Below, piece after piece: positions 34,672 through 43,252 of a stretch of 64,000 nt of DNA. Under the pieces are notes generated by a model. That model did not search any database and was not told the DNA's origin. It saw only the letters and a program-made list of their open reading frames with translations. This DNA comes from Perlucidibaca piscinae DSM 21586. Its GTDB lineage: Bacteria; Pseudomonadota; Gammaproteobacteria; Pseudomonadales; Moraxellaceae. The stretch's first letter is position 1. Each line of letters opens with the position of its first letter. The stretch spans positions 124,001 to 188,000 of the forward strand of contig NZ_ATUE01000008.1 in the NCBI RefSeq assembly GCF_000420045.1. Direction: 5' to 3'. A program made the translations under genes and the position numbers.

Positions 34672-35191
34672 GCCGGATCTGACCGACCCGGATTCCGCCA
34701 CCGTCGCGGATCCGGAGGTCGAGCGCCAGCGCTGGTGGGGGCGTCTGCTGGCCTGGCAGGCGCGTCGCGAGCACAGTCGTCACGAGCTGCTGGGCAAGCT
34801 GCAGCGGGCGGGTGCACCATTGCACCTGCTTGATGTCGATGCCCTGCTGGATCGCCTCGCCGAGCTGGGTCTGCAGGACGATCAGCGCACGGCCAGCCTG
34901 CATCTGCGTCAGCAGCTAGCACGAGGGCGCGGCCAGCGTGCCATTCGCCAGAAGCTGCAGCAGACCGGTCTCGAGCAGGTGCTGGAGCCGGAGGCACTTG
35001 CCGGTCTCGACTGGGTTGCCCAGGCAACGGACGTGCTGAGGCGCCGCTTTGGCGATGCGCCGGCCAGCGACGACCGTGAGCGCGCCAGACGGGTCCGCTT
35101 TCTGCAATACCGGGGTTTCTCGCTCTCCCAGGCACTGGCTGCCCTGCGCAGGCAGGGCGATCTCGAGAACGACGCCACGGGTGCTGCCTAA
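34640..35191 (+). CDS. recX: Regulatory protein RecX
   Basis: Inhibitor of RecA filament extension. From the ATG at 34640, with GGAAA upstream, the product is 183 residues and overlaps recA by 32 bases. RecX features are the three-helix repeats: LLAWQARREHSRHELLGKL, LDRLAELGLQDDQRTA and VRFLQYRGFSLSQAL near the C-terminus. The first 30 residues are low-complexity and may not be translated if a later start is used, but no better start is apparent. Confidence 0.88.
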   Translation: MSRISKKPASEPDLTDPDSATVADPEVERQRWWGRLLAWQARREHSRHELLGKLQRAGAPLHLLDVDALLDRLAELGLQDDQRTASLHLRQQLARGRGQRAIRQKLQQTGLEQVLEPEALAGLDWVAQATDVLRRRFGDAPASDDRERARRVRFLQYRGFSLSQALAALRRQGDLENDATGAA

Positions 35192-35207
35192 GCGCATGAC
35201 TTGACGT

Positions 35208-35213
35208 TATACT
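35208..35213 (+). promoter_or_regulatory. Candidate -10 element of alaS
   Basis: TATACT at 35208-35213, in the 100-base gap between recX and alaS, has no good -35 partner at 16-18 bases. Confidence 0.35.
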
Positions 35214-35291
35214 CCCCGGTCTTTTGCTGTCCTGGTCACAGTCGGGCAGGAGCTGGTCGAAACACCGCTCTGCCGTCGGTCGGAGTGGTTG

Positions 35292-37922
35292 ATGAAAAGC
35301 GCTGACATTCGCGAAGCCTTCCTGCGTTTTTTCGAGGAAAAGGGGCACACCCGTGTCGTCTCCAGTTCCTTGGTTCCGGGCAATGACCCGACCCTGCTGT
35401 TCACCAATGCCGGCATGAACCAGTTCAAGGACTGCTTCCTCGGTGTCGACAAGCGTCCGTACACGCGCGCCGCGTCCTCGCAGAAGTGCGTGCGCGCCGG
35501 TGGCAAGCACAACGACCTCGAGAACGTGGGTTACACCGCACGTCATCACACCTTCTTCGAGATGCTGGGCAACTTCAGCTTCGGTGACTATTTCAAGCGT
35601 GATGCCATCCACTATGCCTGGGAGTTCCTGACCTCGCCGCAGTGGCTGGCCATCCCCAGGGACAAGCTCACGGTCACCGTCTACGCCAGCGATGACGAGG
35701 CCTATGCCATCTGGCAGAACGAGATCGGCGTGCCGGTCGAGCGCATCATCCGCATCGGTGACAACAAGGGTGCGCCCTATGCCTCCGACAACTTCTGGGC
35801 CATGGGTGACACCGGCCCCTGCGGCCCCTGCACCGAGATCTTCTACGACCATGGTGCCGACATCGCTGGCGGCCCGCCCGGCTCGCCGGACGAGGATGGT
35901 GACCGTTTCATCGAGATCTGGAACAATGTCTTCATGCAGTTCAACCGCACCGCAGACGGTGTCCTGCATCCGCTGCCGGCGCCCAGCGTCGACACCGGCA
36001 TGGGGCTGGAACGCATTTCGGCGGTCATGCAGCATGTTCATGCCAACTACGAGATCGACCTGTTCCAGGCCTTGCTGAAGGCAGCTGCCCATGCCATCGG
36101 CTGTGCCAACGAGGCGCAGGCCTCGCTCAAGGTCGTGGCCGACCACATCCGTTCCTGTGCCTTCCTGGTTGCCGATGGCGTGGTGCCTTCCAACGAGGGT
36201 CGCGGCTACGTGCTGCGCCGCATCATTCGTCGCGCCTGCCGCCATGGCAACAAGCTCGGTGCCCAGGGCGCCTTCTTCTACCGCATCGTGCCGGCGCTGG
36301 TTGCCGAGATGGGCGAGGCCTATCCGGAGCTGGTGCGCGAGGAGATGCGCATCATGCGCGTGCTGCAGCAGGAAGAGGAGCAGTTTGCTCGCACCCTGGA
36401 GCAGGGCCTGCGCATCCTCGATGCCGACCTCGCCGGCCTGCAAGGCACGGTGATCCCGGGCGATACCGTGTTCCGTCTGTATGACACCTACGGTTTTCCG
36501 GTGGATCTCACCGGCGACATCGCGCGCGAGCGCGGCCTCAGCCTGGATCACGAGGGCTTCGAGCGTGCCATGCAGGCGCAGCGCGAGCGCGCCCGCGCCA
36601 GCTCGCGCTTCGATGTCGATTACAACAGCCTGATCCGTGTCGATGGCGAGACCGTGTTCACCGGCTATGGCGACACCCGCGGCAGTGGCCAGGTGCGTGC
36701 CATCTACCGTGACGGCCAGGCCGTCGACGAGGCCCGCGAGGGCGACCGCGTTGCCATCATTCTGGATCAGACCCCGTTCTACGCCGAGTCGGGCGGGCAG
36801 GTCGGCGACAGCGGCTATCTGCGCAGCCAGCAGGCCACGGTCGAGGTGCAGGACACCACCAAGGCCGGCAGCCACCACGTGCACCAGGCGCTGGTGACAC
36901 TGGGCCATCTGCGTGTCGGTGATGCCGTGCATGCCGACGTGCGCGCCGATCTGCGTCAGGCCACCGCACGCAACCATTCGGCCACCCACCTGCTGCATGC
37001 CGCCCTGCGCGAGCTGCTCGGCAGCCATGTCCAGCAGAAGGGCTCGCTGGTCTGCGCCGATTACCTGCGTTTCGACTTCTCGCATCCGGAAGCCATCCCG
37101 GGCGATCTGCTGCGCCGCATCGAGCATCGTGTCAATGGCCAGATCCTCGCCAACAGCGAGGTCGGCACCCAGGTCACCGACATCGACACCGCACGTGCCC
37201 AAGGCGCCATGGCGCTGTTCGGCGAGAAATACGGCGATGAGGTGCGCGTGCTGAGCATGGGCCAGAACGGGTTCTCGGTGGAGCTCTGCGGTGGCACCCA
37301 CGTGTCGCGTACCGGCGACATCGGTCTGCTCCGCATCACCAGCGAGGCCGGCGTGGCCGCAGGCGTTCGCCGCATCGAGGCGCGTACTGGCGAAGGCGCG
37401 CTGGCCTGGCTGAATGAGGGTGAGCAGGCGCTGGCCGAGATCGCCGAGGCCGTCAAAGGCAATCGCGAGTCCGTGGTTGGCAAGGTGCGTCAGGCGCTCG
37501 AGCGTCAGCGCGAGCTGGAAAAGGCCGCCGAGCGTCTGCAGCAGAAGCTGGCTGCAGCAGCTGGCTCCGATCTGGTCAGCCAGGCAGAGCAGGTTGGCGG
37601 CATCCAGGTGCTGGCAGCACGTCTCGATGGTGTCGAGGCCAAGGCCCTGCGTGACATGGTCGACCAGTTGCGCAACAAGCTCGGCAGTTCGGTGGTGCTG
37701 TTGTCCACCGTGGCGGACGGCAAGGTCAGTCTGGTGGCGGGTGTCAGCCCGGACGTGATCGCTCGCGTCAAGGCCGGCGAGCTGGTCAGTCATGTTGCCG
37801 CGCAAGTGGGTGGCAAGGGCGGCGGACGTCCTGACATGGCGATGGCGGGTGGCAGCGATGCTGCCGCGCTGCCTGCCGCGCTGGCGTCGGTGAAGGCATT
37901 TGTGGCAGAGCGTCTGGGCTGA
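35292..37922 (+). CDS. alaS: Alanyl-tRNA synthetase
   Basis: Charges tRNA-Ala. The 876-residue product is full-length (E. coli 876). Class II catalytic motifs are in the first 240 residues (VPGNDPTLLFTNAGMNQFKD, ENVGYTARHHTFFEMLGNFSFGDYFK in part), the editing domain carries the zinc ligands HSATHLLH and CGGTHV, and the C-terminal coiled coil/oligomerisation region RQRELEKAAERLQQK is present. The ATG at 35292 has GGAGTGG 6 bases upstream. The frame order recX-alaS-lysC matches relatives. Confidence 0.98.
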   Translation: MKSADIREAFLRFFEEKGHTRVVSSSLVPGNDPTLLFTNAGMNQFKDCFLGVDKRPYTRAASSQKCVRAGGKHNDLENVGYTARHHTFFEMLGNFSFGDYFKRDAIHYAWEFLTSPQWLAIPRDKLTVTVYASDDEAYAIWQNEIGVPVERIIRIGDNKGAPYASDNFWAMGDTGPCGPCTEIFYDHGADIAGGPPGSPDEDGDRFIEIWNNVFMQFNRTADGVLHPLPAPSVDTGMGLERISAVMQHVHANYEIDLFQALLKAAAHAIGCANEAQASLKVVADHIRSCAFLVADGVVPSNEGRGYVLRRIIRRACRHGNKLGAQGAFFYRIVPALVAEMGEAYPELVREEMRIMRVLQQEEEQFARTLEQGLRILDADLAGLQGTVIPGDTVFRLYDTYGFPVDLTGDIARERGLSLDHEGFERAMQAQRERARASSRFDVDYNSLIRVDGETVFTGYGDTRGSGQVRAIYRDGQAVDEAREGDRVAIILDQTPFYAESGGQVGDSGYLRSQQATVEVQDTTKAGSHHVHQALVTLGHLRVGDAVHADVRADLRQATARNHSATHLLHAALRELLGSHVQQKGSLVCADYLRFDFSHPEAIPGDLLRRIEHRVNGQILANSEVGTQVTDIDTARAQGAMALFGEKYGDEVRVLSMGQNGFSVELCGGTHVSRTGDIGLLRITSEAGVAAGVRRIEARTGEGALAWLNEGEQALAEIAEAVKGNRESVVGKVRQALERQRELEKAAERLQQKLAAAAGSDLVSQAEQVGGIQVLAARLDGVEAKALRDMVDQLRNKLGSSVVLLSTVADGKVSLVAGVSPDVIARVKAGELVSHVAAQVGGKGGGRPDMAMAGGSDAAALPAALASVKAFVAERLG

Positions 37923-37972
37923 GTGCCCGGGCAGGATTGATTCAGGCCCTGGTGGCCAGAGGACGGACAAAG

Positions 37973-39199
37973 ATGGCATTGATTGTTCAGAAGTACGGTG
38001 GCACCTCGGTGGGCACCACCGAGCGCATCGAAGCGGTCGCGGACCGCGTGCAGCGCTGGCACGGTGAGGGGCATGACGTGGTCGTGGTGCTGTCCGCCAT
38101 GAGCGGCGAGACCAACCGTCTGATCGCCCTGGCCAAGGCCATCACTCCCGATCCGGATCCGCGCGAGCTTGATGTCATGGTATCGACCGGCGAGCAGGTC
38201 ACCATTGCCCTGCTGGCCATGGCCCTGATGAAGCGTGGTGTCGCCGCCCGCTCCTACACCGGTGCCCAGGTCGCCATCCGCACTGACAGCGCCTTCACCA
38301 AGGCTCGCATCGAGTCCATCGATGACGCCCGCATTCGCGCCGATCTCGCGCAGCGCAAGGTTGTCATCGTGGCCGGCTTCCAGGGCGTTGATCCGGAAGG
38401 CAACATCACCACTCTCGGACGTGGCGGCTCGGACACCTCCGGCGTGGCGCTGGCCGCTGCGCTGAAGGCGGACGAATGCCAGATCTACACCGATGTCGAT
38501 GGCGTCTACACCACCGATCCTCGCGTGGTGCCGCAGGCGCGTCGCCTTGAAACGGTCACCTTCGAGGAGATGCTGGAAATGGCATCGCTCGGTTCCAAGG
38601 TTCTGCAGATCCGCTCGGTGGAGTTTGCAGGCAAATACAACGTGCCCTTGCGCGTGCTGTCCAGCTTCAAGGAAGGCAATGGCACCCTGATTACTGTTGA
38701 TGCAGAGGACGATATGGAAAAGCCGGTCATCTCGGGTATCGCGTTCAATCGCGACGAAGCCAAACTCACGGTGCGTGGCGTGCCTGACACCCCGGGCGTG
38801 GCTTCGCGCATCCTCAGCCCGATCGGCGATGCCAACATCGAGATCGACATGATCGTGCAGAACGTCTCGGCAGACGGCTCCACCGACTTCACCTTCACTG
38901 TCGCTCGTGGCGAAATGAAGAAGGCGGTTGCCGTGCTCGAGCAGGTTGCCCGTGACATCGGCGCCCGCGAGCTGGTCGCGGATGACAAGATCTGCAAGGT
39001 CTCGCTGGTGGGCGTCGGCATGCGCTCGCACGCCGGTGTCGCCAGCAAGATGTTCGCCACGCTGGCGCGCGAGAACATCAACATCCAGATGATCTCGACC
39101 TCGGAAATCAAGATTTCCGTGGTGGTCGAGGAGAAGTATCTGGAGCTGGCCGTGCGCGCACTGCACACGGCCTTCGATCTGGATGCGCCGGCGGCTTGA
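37973..39199 (+). CDS. lysC: Aspartate kinase
   Basis: Phosphorylates aspartate, first step to lysine, threonine and methionine. The 408-residue product has KYGGTSVG at residues 7-14, GRGGSDTSGVALAAAL, and two C-terminal ACT domains (VRGVPDTPGVASRIL and VGVGMRSHAGVASKMF), so lysine/threonine feedback is expected. AGGACGG lies upstream of the ATG. It follows alaS by 50 bases and precedes csrA, the standard order in Pseudomonas. Confidence 0.97.
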   Translation: MALIVQKYGGTSVGTTERIEAVADRVQRWHGEGHDVVVVLSAMSGETNRLIALAKAITPDPDPRELDVMVSTGEQVTIALLAMALMKRGVAARSYTGAQVAIRTDSAFTKARIESIDDARIRADLAQRKVVIVAGFQGVDPEGNITTLGRGGSDTSGVALAAALKADECQIYTDVDGVYTTDPRVVPQARRLETVTFEEMLEMASLGSKVLQIRSVEFAGKYNVPLRVLSSFKEGNGTLITVDAEDDMEKPVISGIAFNRDEAKLTVRGVPDTPGVASRILSPIGDANIEIDMIVQNVSADGSTDFTFTVARGEMKKAVAVLEQVARDIGARELVADDKICKVSLVGVGMRSHAGVASKMFATLARENINIQMISTSEIKISVVVEEKYLELAVRALHTAFDLDAPAA

Positions 39200-39216
39200 T
39201 CCCGAGCAAGATCTGA

Positions 39217-39231
39217 TGACGTGACACGTCA
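39217..39231. promoter_or_regulatory. Perfect palindrome in the csrA upstream region
   Basis: TGACGTG-A-CACGTCA is a perfect 15-base palindrome 80 bases before csrA. A second perfect palindrome, GACAATTGTC, lies at 39261-39270. They may be operator sites or the end hairpin of lysC. Confidence 0.4.
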
Positions 39232-39310
39232 GAAAACGCGCAATCGGTCCGGCCACGGCTGACAATTGTCGAGTTTTCTGGCATCGTCACGGCATAACGT
39301 GGAGTTGAAC

Positions 39311-39505
39311 ATGCTGATTCTGACGCGCCGTGTCGGCGAAACATTGATGGTGGGTGATGAAGTCACCGTCACCGTGCTTGGTGTGAAGGGCAACCAGGTT
39401 CGTCTGGGGGTCAATGCGCCACGCGATGTCGCCGTGCACCGCGAAGAAATCTATCAGCGCATCCAGACCGAGCAGCCGACCAGCCCGCTCGAAGAAGATC
39501 TCTGA
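39311..39505 (+). CDS. csrA: Carbon storage regulator CsrA
   Basis: Small RNA-binding dimer that controls translation of carbon, motility and biofilm genes by binding GGA-containing leaders. The 64-residue product starts MLILTRRVGETLMVGDEV, has the VRLGVNAPRDVAVHREEIY RNA-binding segment and the usual length. GGAG lies 6 bases upstream of the ATG, so CsrA could bind its own leader (inference). Confidence 0.97.
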   Translation: MLILTRRVGETLMVGDEVTVTVLGVKGNQVRLGVNAPRDVAVHREEIYQRIQTEQPTSPLEEDL

Positions 39506-39633
39506 CCCCGCATCATTCTGCTGTTCGTCTGCCATCTCCCGCTGCTATCGCCTGCATTCTGCCAGCGTGCTAGTTTTCGGCATCGAGGCAGGTGTGACCT
39601 GTGGTCCTGCCCGCAACGGACGAGACCGCCTTC

Positions 39634-41139
39634 ATGAGCACGCGCAACACGCAAAACCCCTTCCTGGCGAATTTCCTGGGCCATGCGCCTGACTGGTACA
39701 AGTTCACCATCGTTGCCTTTCTGCTGATCAATCCCCTGGTTTTCTCGATGCTGGGTGGCACGGTGGCGGGCTGGCTGTTGATTGCCGAGTTCATCTTCAC
39801 GCTGGCCATGGCCCTGAAATGCTACCCCTTGCTGCCGGGAGGCCTGCTTGCCGTCGAGGCGGTGCTTATCGGGCTGACCAGTCCGGATACGGTGTACAAG
39901 GAGGTCGCGCTGAATCTGCCGGTGCTGCTGCTGCTGATGTTCATGGTGGCCGGCATCTACTTCATGCGCGGTCTGCTGCTGGTCACCTTCACCAGCCTGC
40001 TGCTGGAAGTCCGCTCAAAGGTGCTGTTGTCGTTGCTGTTCAGCGCCGTCGCCGCCGTGCTGTCCGCCTTTCTTGACGCACTGACCGTGACGGCGGTGAT
40101 CATCGGGGTCGCGGTCGGCTTCTATGCCGTGTATCACCGTTCGGCCTCGCGGCTGGCGCATCAGGCTGCGCACGATGCCAGCGATGACGACTCCCTGGAT
40201 GACAAGCACAAGCAGGATCTCGAACAGTTCCGTGCCTTTCTGCGCAGCCTGCTCATGCACGCGGCGGTGGGTACGGCGCTGGGCGGGGTCTGCACCATGG
40301 TTGGCGAGCCGCAGAACCTGCTGATCGCCAAGGTCGTGGGCTGGGACTTTGCCCAGTTCTTCCAGGTCATGGCGCCGGTGAGCCTGCCGGTGCTGATTGC
40401 CGGCCTGGTCACGTGTGCGCTGCTCGAGAAAACCGGCTGGTTCGGCTATGGCGCCACCTTGCCGCCCAGTGTCCGTGACGTGCTCAAGGCGCATGCCGAC
40501 AAGGAGCGTCGCTCACGCACGAGTCGTGAGCGCGCCGGCCTGCTGGTGCAGGCACTGGCTGCGGTTATCCTGGTGCTTGGCCTGGCGCTGCATGTTGCCG
40601 AGGTCGGCTTCATCGGTCTGCTCATCATCATTTTGATCACGTCATTCAATGGCATCACCGACGAGCATCAGATCGGCAAGGCCTTCCAGGAGGCACTGCC
40701 ATTCACGTCCCTGCTGGTGGTGTTCTTTGCCGTGGTGGCGGTCATTCATGACCAGCACCTGTTCGCCCCCATCATTGCCAGCGTGCTGGCGCTGCCCGAA
40801 GCCGATCAGCCGGGCATGTTCTTCATCGCCAACGGTCTGCTCTCAGCGATCAGTGACAACGTGTTCGTGGCCACCGTCTACATCAGCGAGGTCAAGGCGG
40901 CCTTCGATGCCGGCACCATCTCGCGTGAGCATTTCGAATGGCTGGCGATTGCCATCAACACCGGCACCAACCTGCCCAGCGTGATGACGCCCAATGGCCA
41001 GGCCGCCTTCCTGTTCCTGCTCACGTCGGCGATTGCCCCGCTGGTTCGCCTGTCCTACGGCCGCATGGTGTGGATGGCGCTGCCGTATACGGTGGTCATG
41101 AGCGTGCTGGGCTGGTATGCCGTGGTGCACTGGGTATGA
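39634..41139 (+). CDS. nhaB: Na+/H+ antiporter NhaB
   Basis: Inner-membrane sodium/proton exchanger for pH and salt control. The 501-residue product has about 12 hydrophobic helices. NhaB-specific wording includes FLGHAPDWYKFTIVAFL at the N-terminus, LDALTVTAVIIGVAVGFY, GGVCTMVGEPQNLLIAKV (quoted in part) and GTNLPSVMTPNGQAAFLFLL near the C-terminus. The ATG at 39634 is chosen since the upstream in-frame GTG adds non-family residues. The sugar dehydrogenase gene overlaps its stop by 4 bases. Confidence 0.94.
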   Translation: MSTRNTQNPFLANFLGHAPDWYKFTIVAFLLINPLVFSMLGGTVAGWLLIAEFIFTLAMALKCYPLLPGGLLAVEAVLIGLTSPDTVYKEVALNLPVLLLLMFMVAGIYFMRGLLLVTFTSLLLEVRSKVLLSLLFSAVAAVLSAFLDALTVTAVIIGVAVGFYAVYHRSASRLAHQAAHDASDDDSLDDKHKQDLEQFRAFLRSLLMHAAVGTALGGVCTMVGEPQNLLIAKVVGWDFAQFFQVMAPVSLPVLIAGLVTCALLEKTGWFGYGATLPPSVRDVLKAHADKERRSRTSRERAGLLVQALAAVILVLGLALHVAEVGFIGLLIIILITSFNGITDEHQIGKAFQEALPFTSLLVVFFAVVAVIHDQHLFAPIIASVLALPEADQPGMFFIANGLLSAISDNVFVATVYISEVKAAFDAGTISREHFEWLAIAINTGTNLPSVMTPNGQAAFLFLLTSAIAPLVRLSYGRMVWMALPYTVVMSVLGWYAVVHWV

Positions 41140-42383
41140 CCCGGCGTGAATGGGGGCTGGCCAGCCTGGTCGCCATCGCGGTCGCTGGCCTGGCCTGGCA
41201 GCGCGGACCCGCTCTCCTGAGGCAATGGCTGCCGCCCGATCCCTCACCCACCGTGGTGGATGGTCTGCTGGTGGAAACCGTCATTGGCGGGCTCGAGCAC
41301 CCCTGGAGCGTGGCCTTCCTGTCAGCCAATCAGGCACTGATCACGGAGCGCTCCGGTCGCCTGCGCGCGGCGGTCTGGGATGCCGATGCAACGGGTGCCG
41401 TCAGCCAGCCGGGGCAGCTCAGCGCCCCGCTGGCAGGTGTGCCGGCAGTGGTGGCGCAAGGGCAGGGCGGTTTGTTCGATGTGCTGCCGGACCGGGATTT
41501 CGCGCGCAATCAACGTGTCTATCTCAGCTACGCCGAGGCTGATCCTGAGGACCCCTCCCGCAACGGGGTCGCCGTCATGGCGGCGCGGCTGGACCAGGCC
41601 GGTTTGCGCCTCACGGAGCAGCGCGTGATCTTTCGCCAGTCGCCTGCGGTGGCCAGCAGCGGGCATTTTGGCGGGCGCCTGGTGCAACGAGATGACGGCT
41701 CGCTGCTGCTGACGCTGGGTGATCGCCAGCGGGATGACGAGCGTGGCCGGGCCCAGGACCCGACGCGAGATCATGGCAAGGTGGTGCGCTTCCTGCCGGA
41801 TGGCCGCATCCCTGCCGACAATCCGTTCCAGGGCACGTCCGGCGTTGCAGTGGCATCATCGGGCAGCCGCTGGCAGGGCCGGCCCTGGCACTGGAGTCTG
41901 GGGCATCGCAATCCGCAGGGGGCGGCACTGCATCCGCTGACCGGCGAGCTCTGGATCAGCGAGCATGGCCCCCAGGGCGGGGACGAGATCAACCGCGTCC
42001 TGCCCGGTCGCAACTATGGCTGGCCACTGGTTACCCGGGGTTGCGAGTATGGCAGCTGCGAACCTATCGGGCGCAGCCGGCAGGCCGGCATGGAAGAGCC
42101 GCTCACGGTATGGTTGCCGCGCTCGATTGCGCCCAGCGGTCTTGCCTTCAACACGGGCGGGCGTTATCCGGGCTGGGAAGGGCAGTTGTTCTCGGGCGCG
42201 CTGGCGGGGCAGGCGCTGTGGCGGTTGCGCGTCGTGGACAACCGTATCGTCGAGCGCGAACCGTTGCTGGCCGCGCTCGGGGAGCGCTTGCGCGATGTCC
42301 GGCTGAGTCCGGATGGCTGGCTGCATGTGCTCACCGACAGTCCGCATGGCCGCCTGCTACGTCTGCGTCCCGTTGCACCGTGA
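41136..42383 (+). CDS. PQQ-dependent aldose-sugar dehydrogenase (YliI/soluble GDH type)
   Basis: A 415-residue six-bladed beta-propeller of the GSDH/HHIP family, oxidising sugars or related alcohols with PQQ in the periplasm. An N-terminal signal anchor lies at about residues 7-22. Family wording includes LEHPWSVAFL, LFDVLPDRDFARN, SGHFGGRLV, GHRNPQGAALHP, ELWISEHGPQGGDEIN and NYGWPLVTRG. The start overlaps nhaB (ATGA). No PQQ-synthesis genes are in view. Confidence 0.9.
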   Translation: MTRREWGLASLVAIAVAGLAWQRGPALLRQWLPPDPSPTVVDGLLVETVIGGLEHPWSVAFLSANQALITERSGRLRAAVWDADATGAVSQPGQLSAPLAGVPAVVAQGQGGLFDVLPDRDFARNQRVYLSYAEADPEDPSRNGVAVMAARLDQAGLRLTEQRVIFRQSPAVASSGHFGGRLVQRDDGSLLLTLGDRQRDDERGRAQDPTRDHGKVVRFLPDGRIPADNPFQGTSGVAVASSGSRWQGRPWHWSLGHRNPQGAALHPLTGELWISEHGPQGGDEINRVLPGRNYGWPLVTRGCEYGSCEPIGRSRQAGMEEPLTVWLPRSIAPSGLAFNTGGRYPGWEGQLFSGALAGQALWRLRVVDNRIVEREPLLAALGERLRDVRLSPDGWLHVLTDSPHGRLLRLRPVAP

Positions 42384-42451
42384 CACCGTGCCCTGTTCGG
42401 TGGTGAGGTTCCAAGCGGAATTTCCCGCTGAAACCGGACAGATTGCCGGCC

Positions 42452-43114
42452 TCAGGCAGTATGTTCGACGCGGGCACCAGCCAGGATCATGCGCACCATG
42501 ATGATGGTCTCCTCGACCACGCGCGGATATTCCTCACGCGGCAGATCTGCCGCCACCGCTCCCATGGCGAACACCAGTCGCGTGATGGCCTTCGCGGCCA
42601 GCGCCGGCTGATGCACCGTGATGTTCAAATGTCGATTCAGGCGTAACAAATCACGCTGGAGCTCGTCTTCAAAGAAGGTGAGCTGTCGACCGACGGCCTG
42701 GCGAAAGGCCACTGACCCGACTTTTCCCTCGCGCAGCAGGATGGGCAGATAGCCTTCTTCGGCGGTGAGCTGTTCCATGAACACCTCGACCGAGGCGCGG
42801 ACCACGCTGCCAGTGGTCGCGGCGCGTTCGCGGGCCTGGCTGAAGATCTGGCGCAGGCTGCTGCCGGACAGCTCGATGAGGGCAATGGCCAGCTCGTCGA
42901 TGTCGCGGAAGTGACGATAGAAGCTGTTGGGAGCAATGCCGGCCTCGCGTGCCACTTCACGCAGGCTGAGCGTGGACACGCTGCGACTGGCGCCGAGCAG
43001 CTTGATGGCGGCGCGAATCAGTTCCTCGCGTGAAATCACGGCTTTGCGGCCCTGGGATACGCGGGGAGGCAGCGCGATTGCAGCGGGTGTGGCGGCAGTC
43101 AGGGCATCAGTCAT
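42452..43114 (-). CDS. desT: DesT/FabR-like TetR-family repressor
   Basis: A 220-residue TetR-family regulator. The helix-turn-helix region (residues about 40-75) reads SLREVAREAGIAPNSFYRHF, nearly the same as E. coli FabR, and the following ligand domain keeps FabR wording (GSVVRASVEVFMEQ, LLREGKVGSVAFRQAV). FabR and Pseudomonas DesT sense the saturated/unsaturated acyl-CoA balance. It is divergent from the desC-desB genes, as in P. aeruginosa, so DesT is the better name. The gap (43115-43252) is AT-rich and holds repeat sequences likely to be its operator. Confidence 0.9.
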   Translation of the reverse strand: MTDALTAATPAAIALPPRVSQGRKAVISREELIRAAIKLLGASRSVSTLSLREVAREAGIAPNSFYRHFRDIDELAIALIELSGSSLRQIFSQARERAATTGSVVRASVEVFMEQLTAEEGYLPILLREGKVGSVAFRQAVGRQLTFFEDELQRDLLRLNRHLNITVHQPALAAKAITRLVFAMGAVAADLPREEYPRVVEETIIMVRMILAGARVEHTA

Positions 43115-43149
43115 GAAGTCATCACAACCGTCAGGCAGAAAGGGACGGT

Positions 43150-43182
43150 GAATCATCAGTATAGACGCGATGAAAATGATTC
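43150..43182. promoter_or_regulatory. Inverted repeat around the desT -10 element
   Basis: GAATCAT (43150-43156) and ATGATTC (43176-43182) form a 7-bp inverted repeat enclosing TATACT on the minus strand (43163-43158), the probable -10 box of desT. It may be an autoregulatory site. Confidence 0.4.
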
Positions 43183-43203
43183 CACAACCAAGACCAGAAC
43201 GCA

Positions 43204-43239
43204 TGTATGGACAGTTGTATAGACATATGTATAATAATT
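43204..43239 (+). promoter_or_regulatory. desC-desB promoter with 12-bp direct repeats
   Basis: TGGACA (43208-43213) and TATAAT (43230-43235) form a strong promoter with 16-base spacing. TGTAT recurs at 43204, 43216 and 43228, exactly every 12 bases, so a helical-phase repeat covers the core promoter; the first two units match in 9 of 12 positions. A repressor site is plausible. Confidence 0.6.
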
Positions 43240-43252
43240 GCATCGAGAACAC

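Noticed and set aside
34500..37979. A very long open frame of more than 1100 codons on the minus strand over recA-recX-alaS
   Set aside because: It is opposite well-supported genes, its composition (many Gln, His, Gly, Ala) is that of a GC-rich antisense frame, and no known motif occurs.
37790..39265. A 491-codon open frame antisense to lysC
   Set aside because: Overlaps a certain gene fully; low-complexity His/Gly/Asp composition typical of antisense translation.
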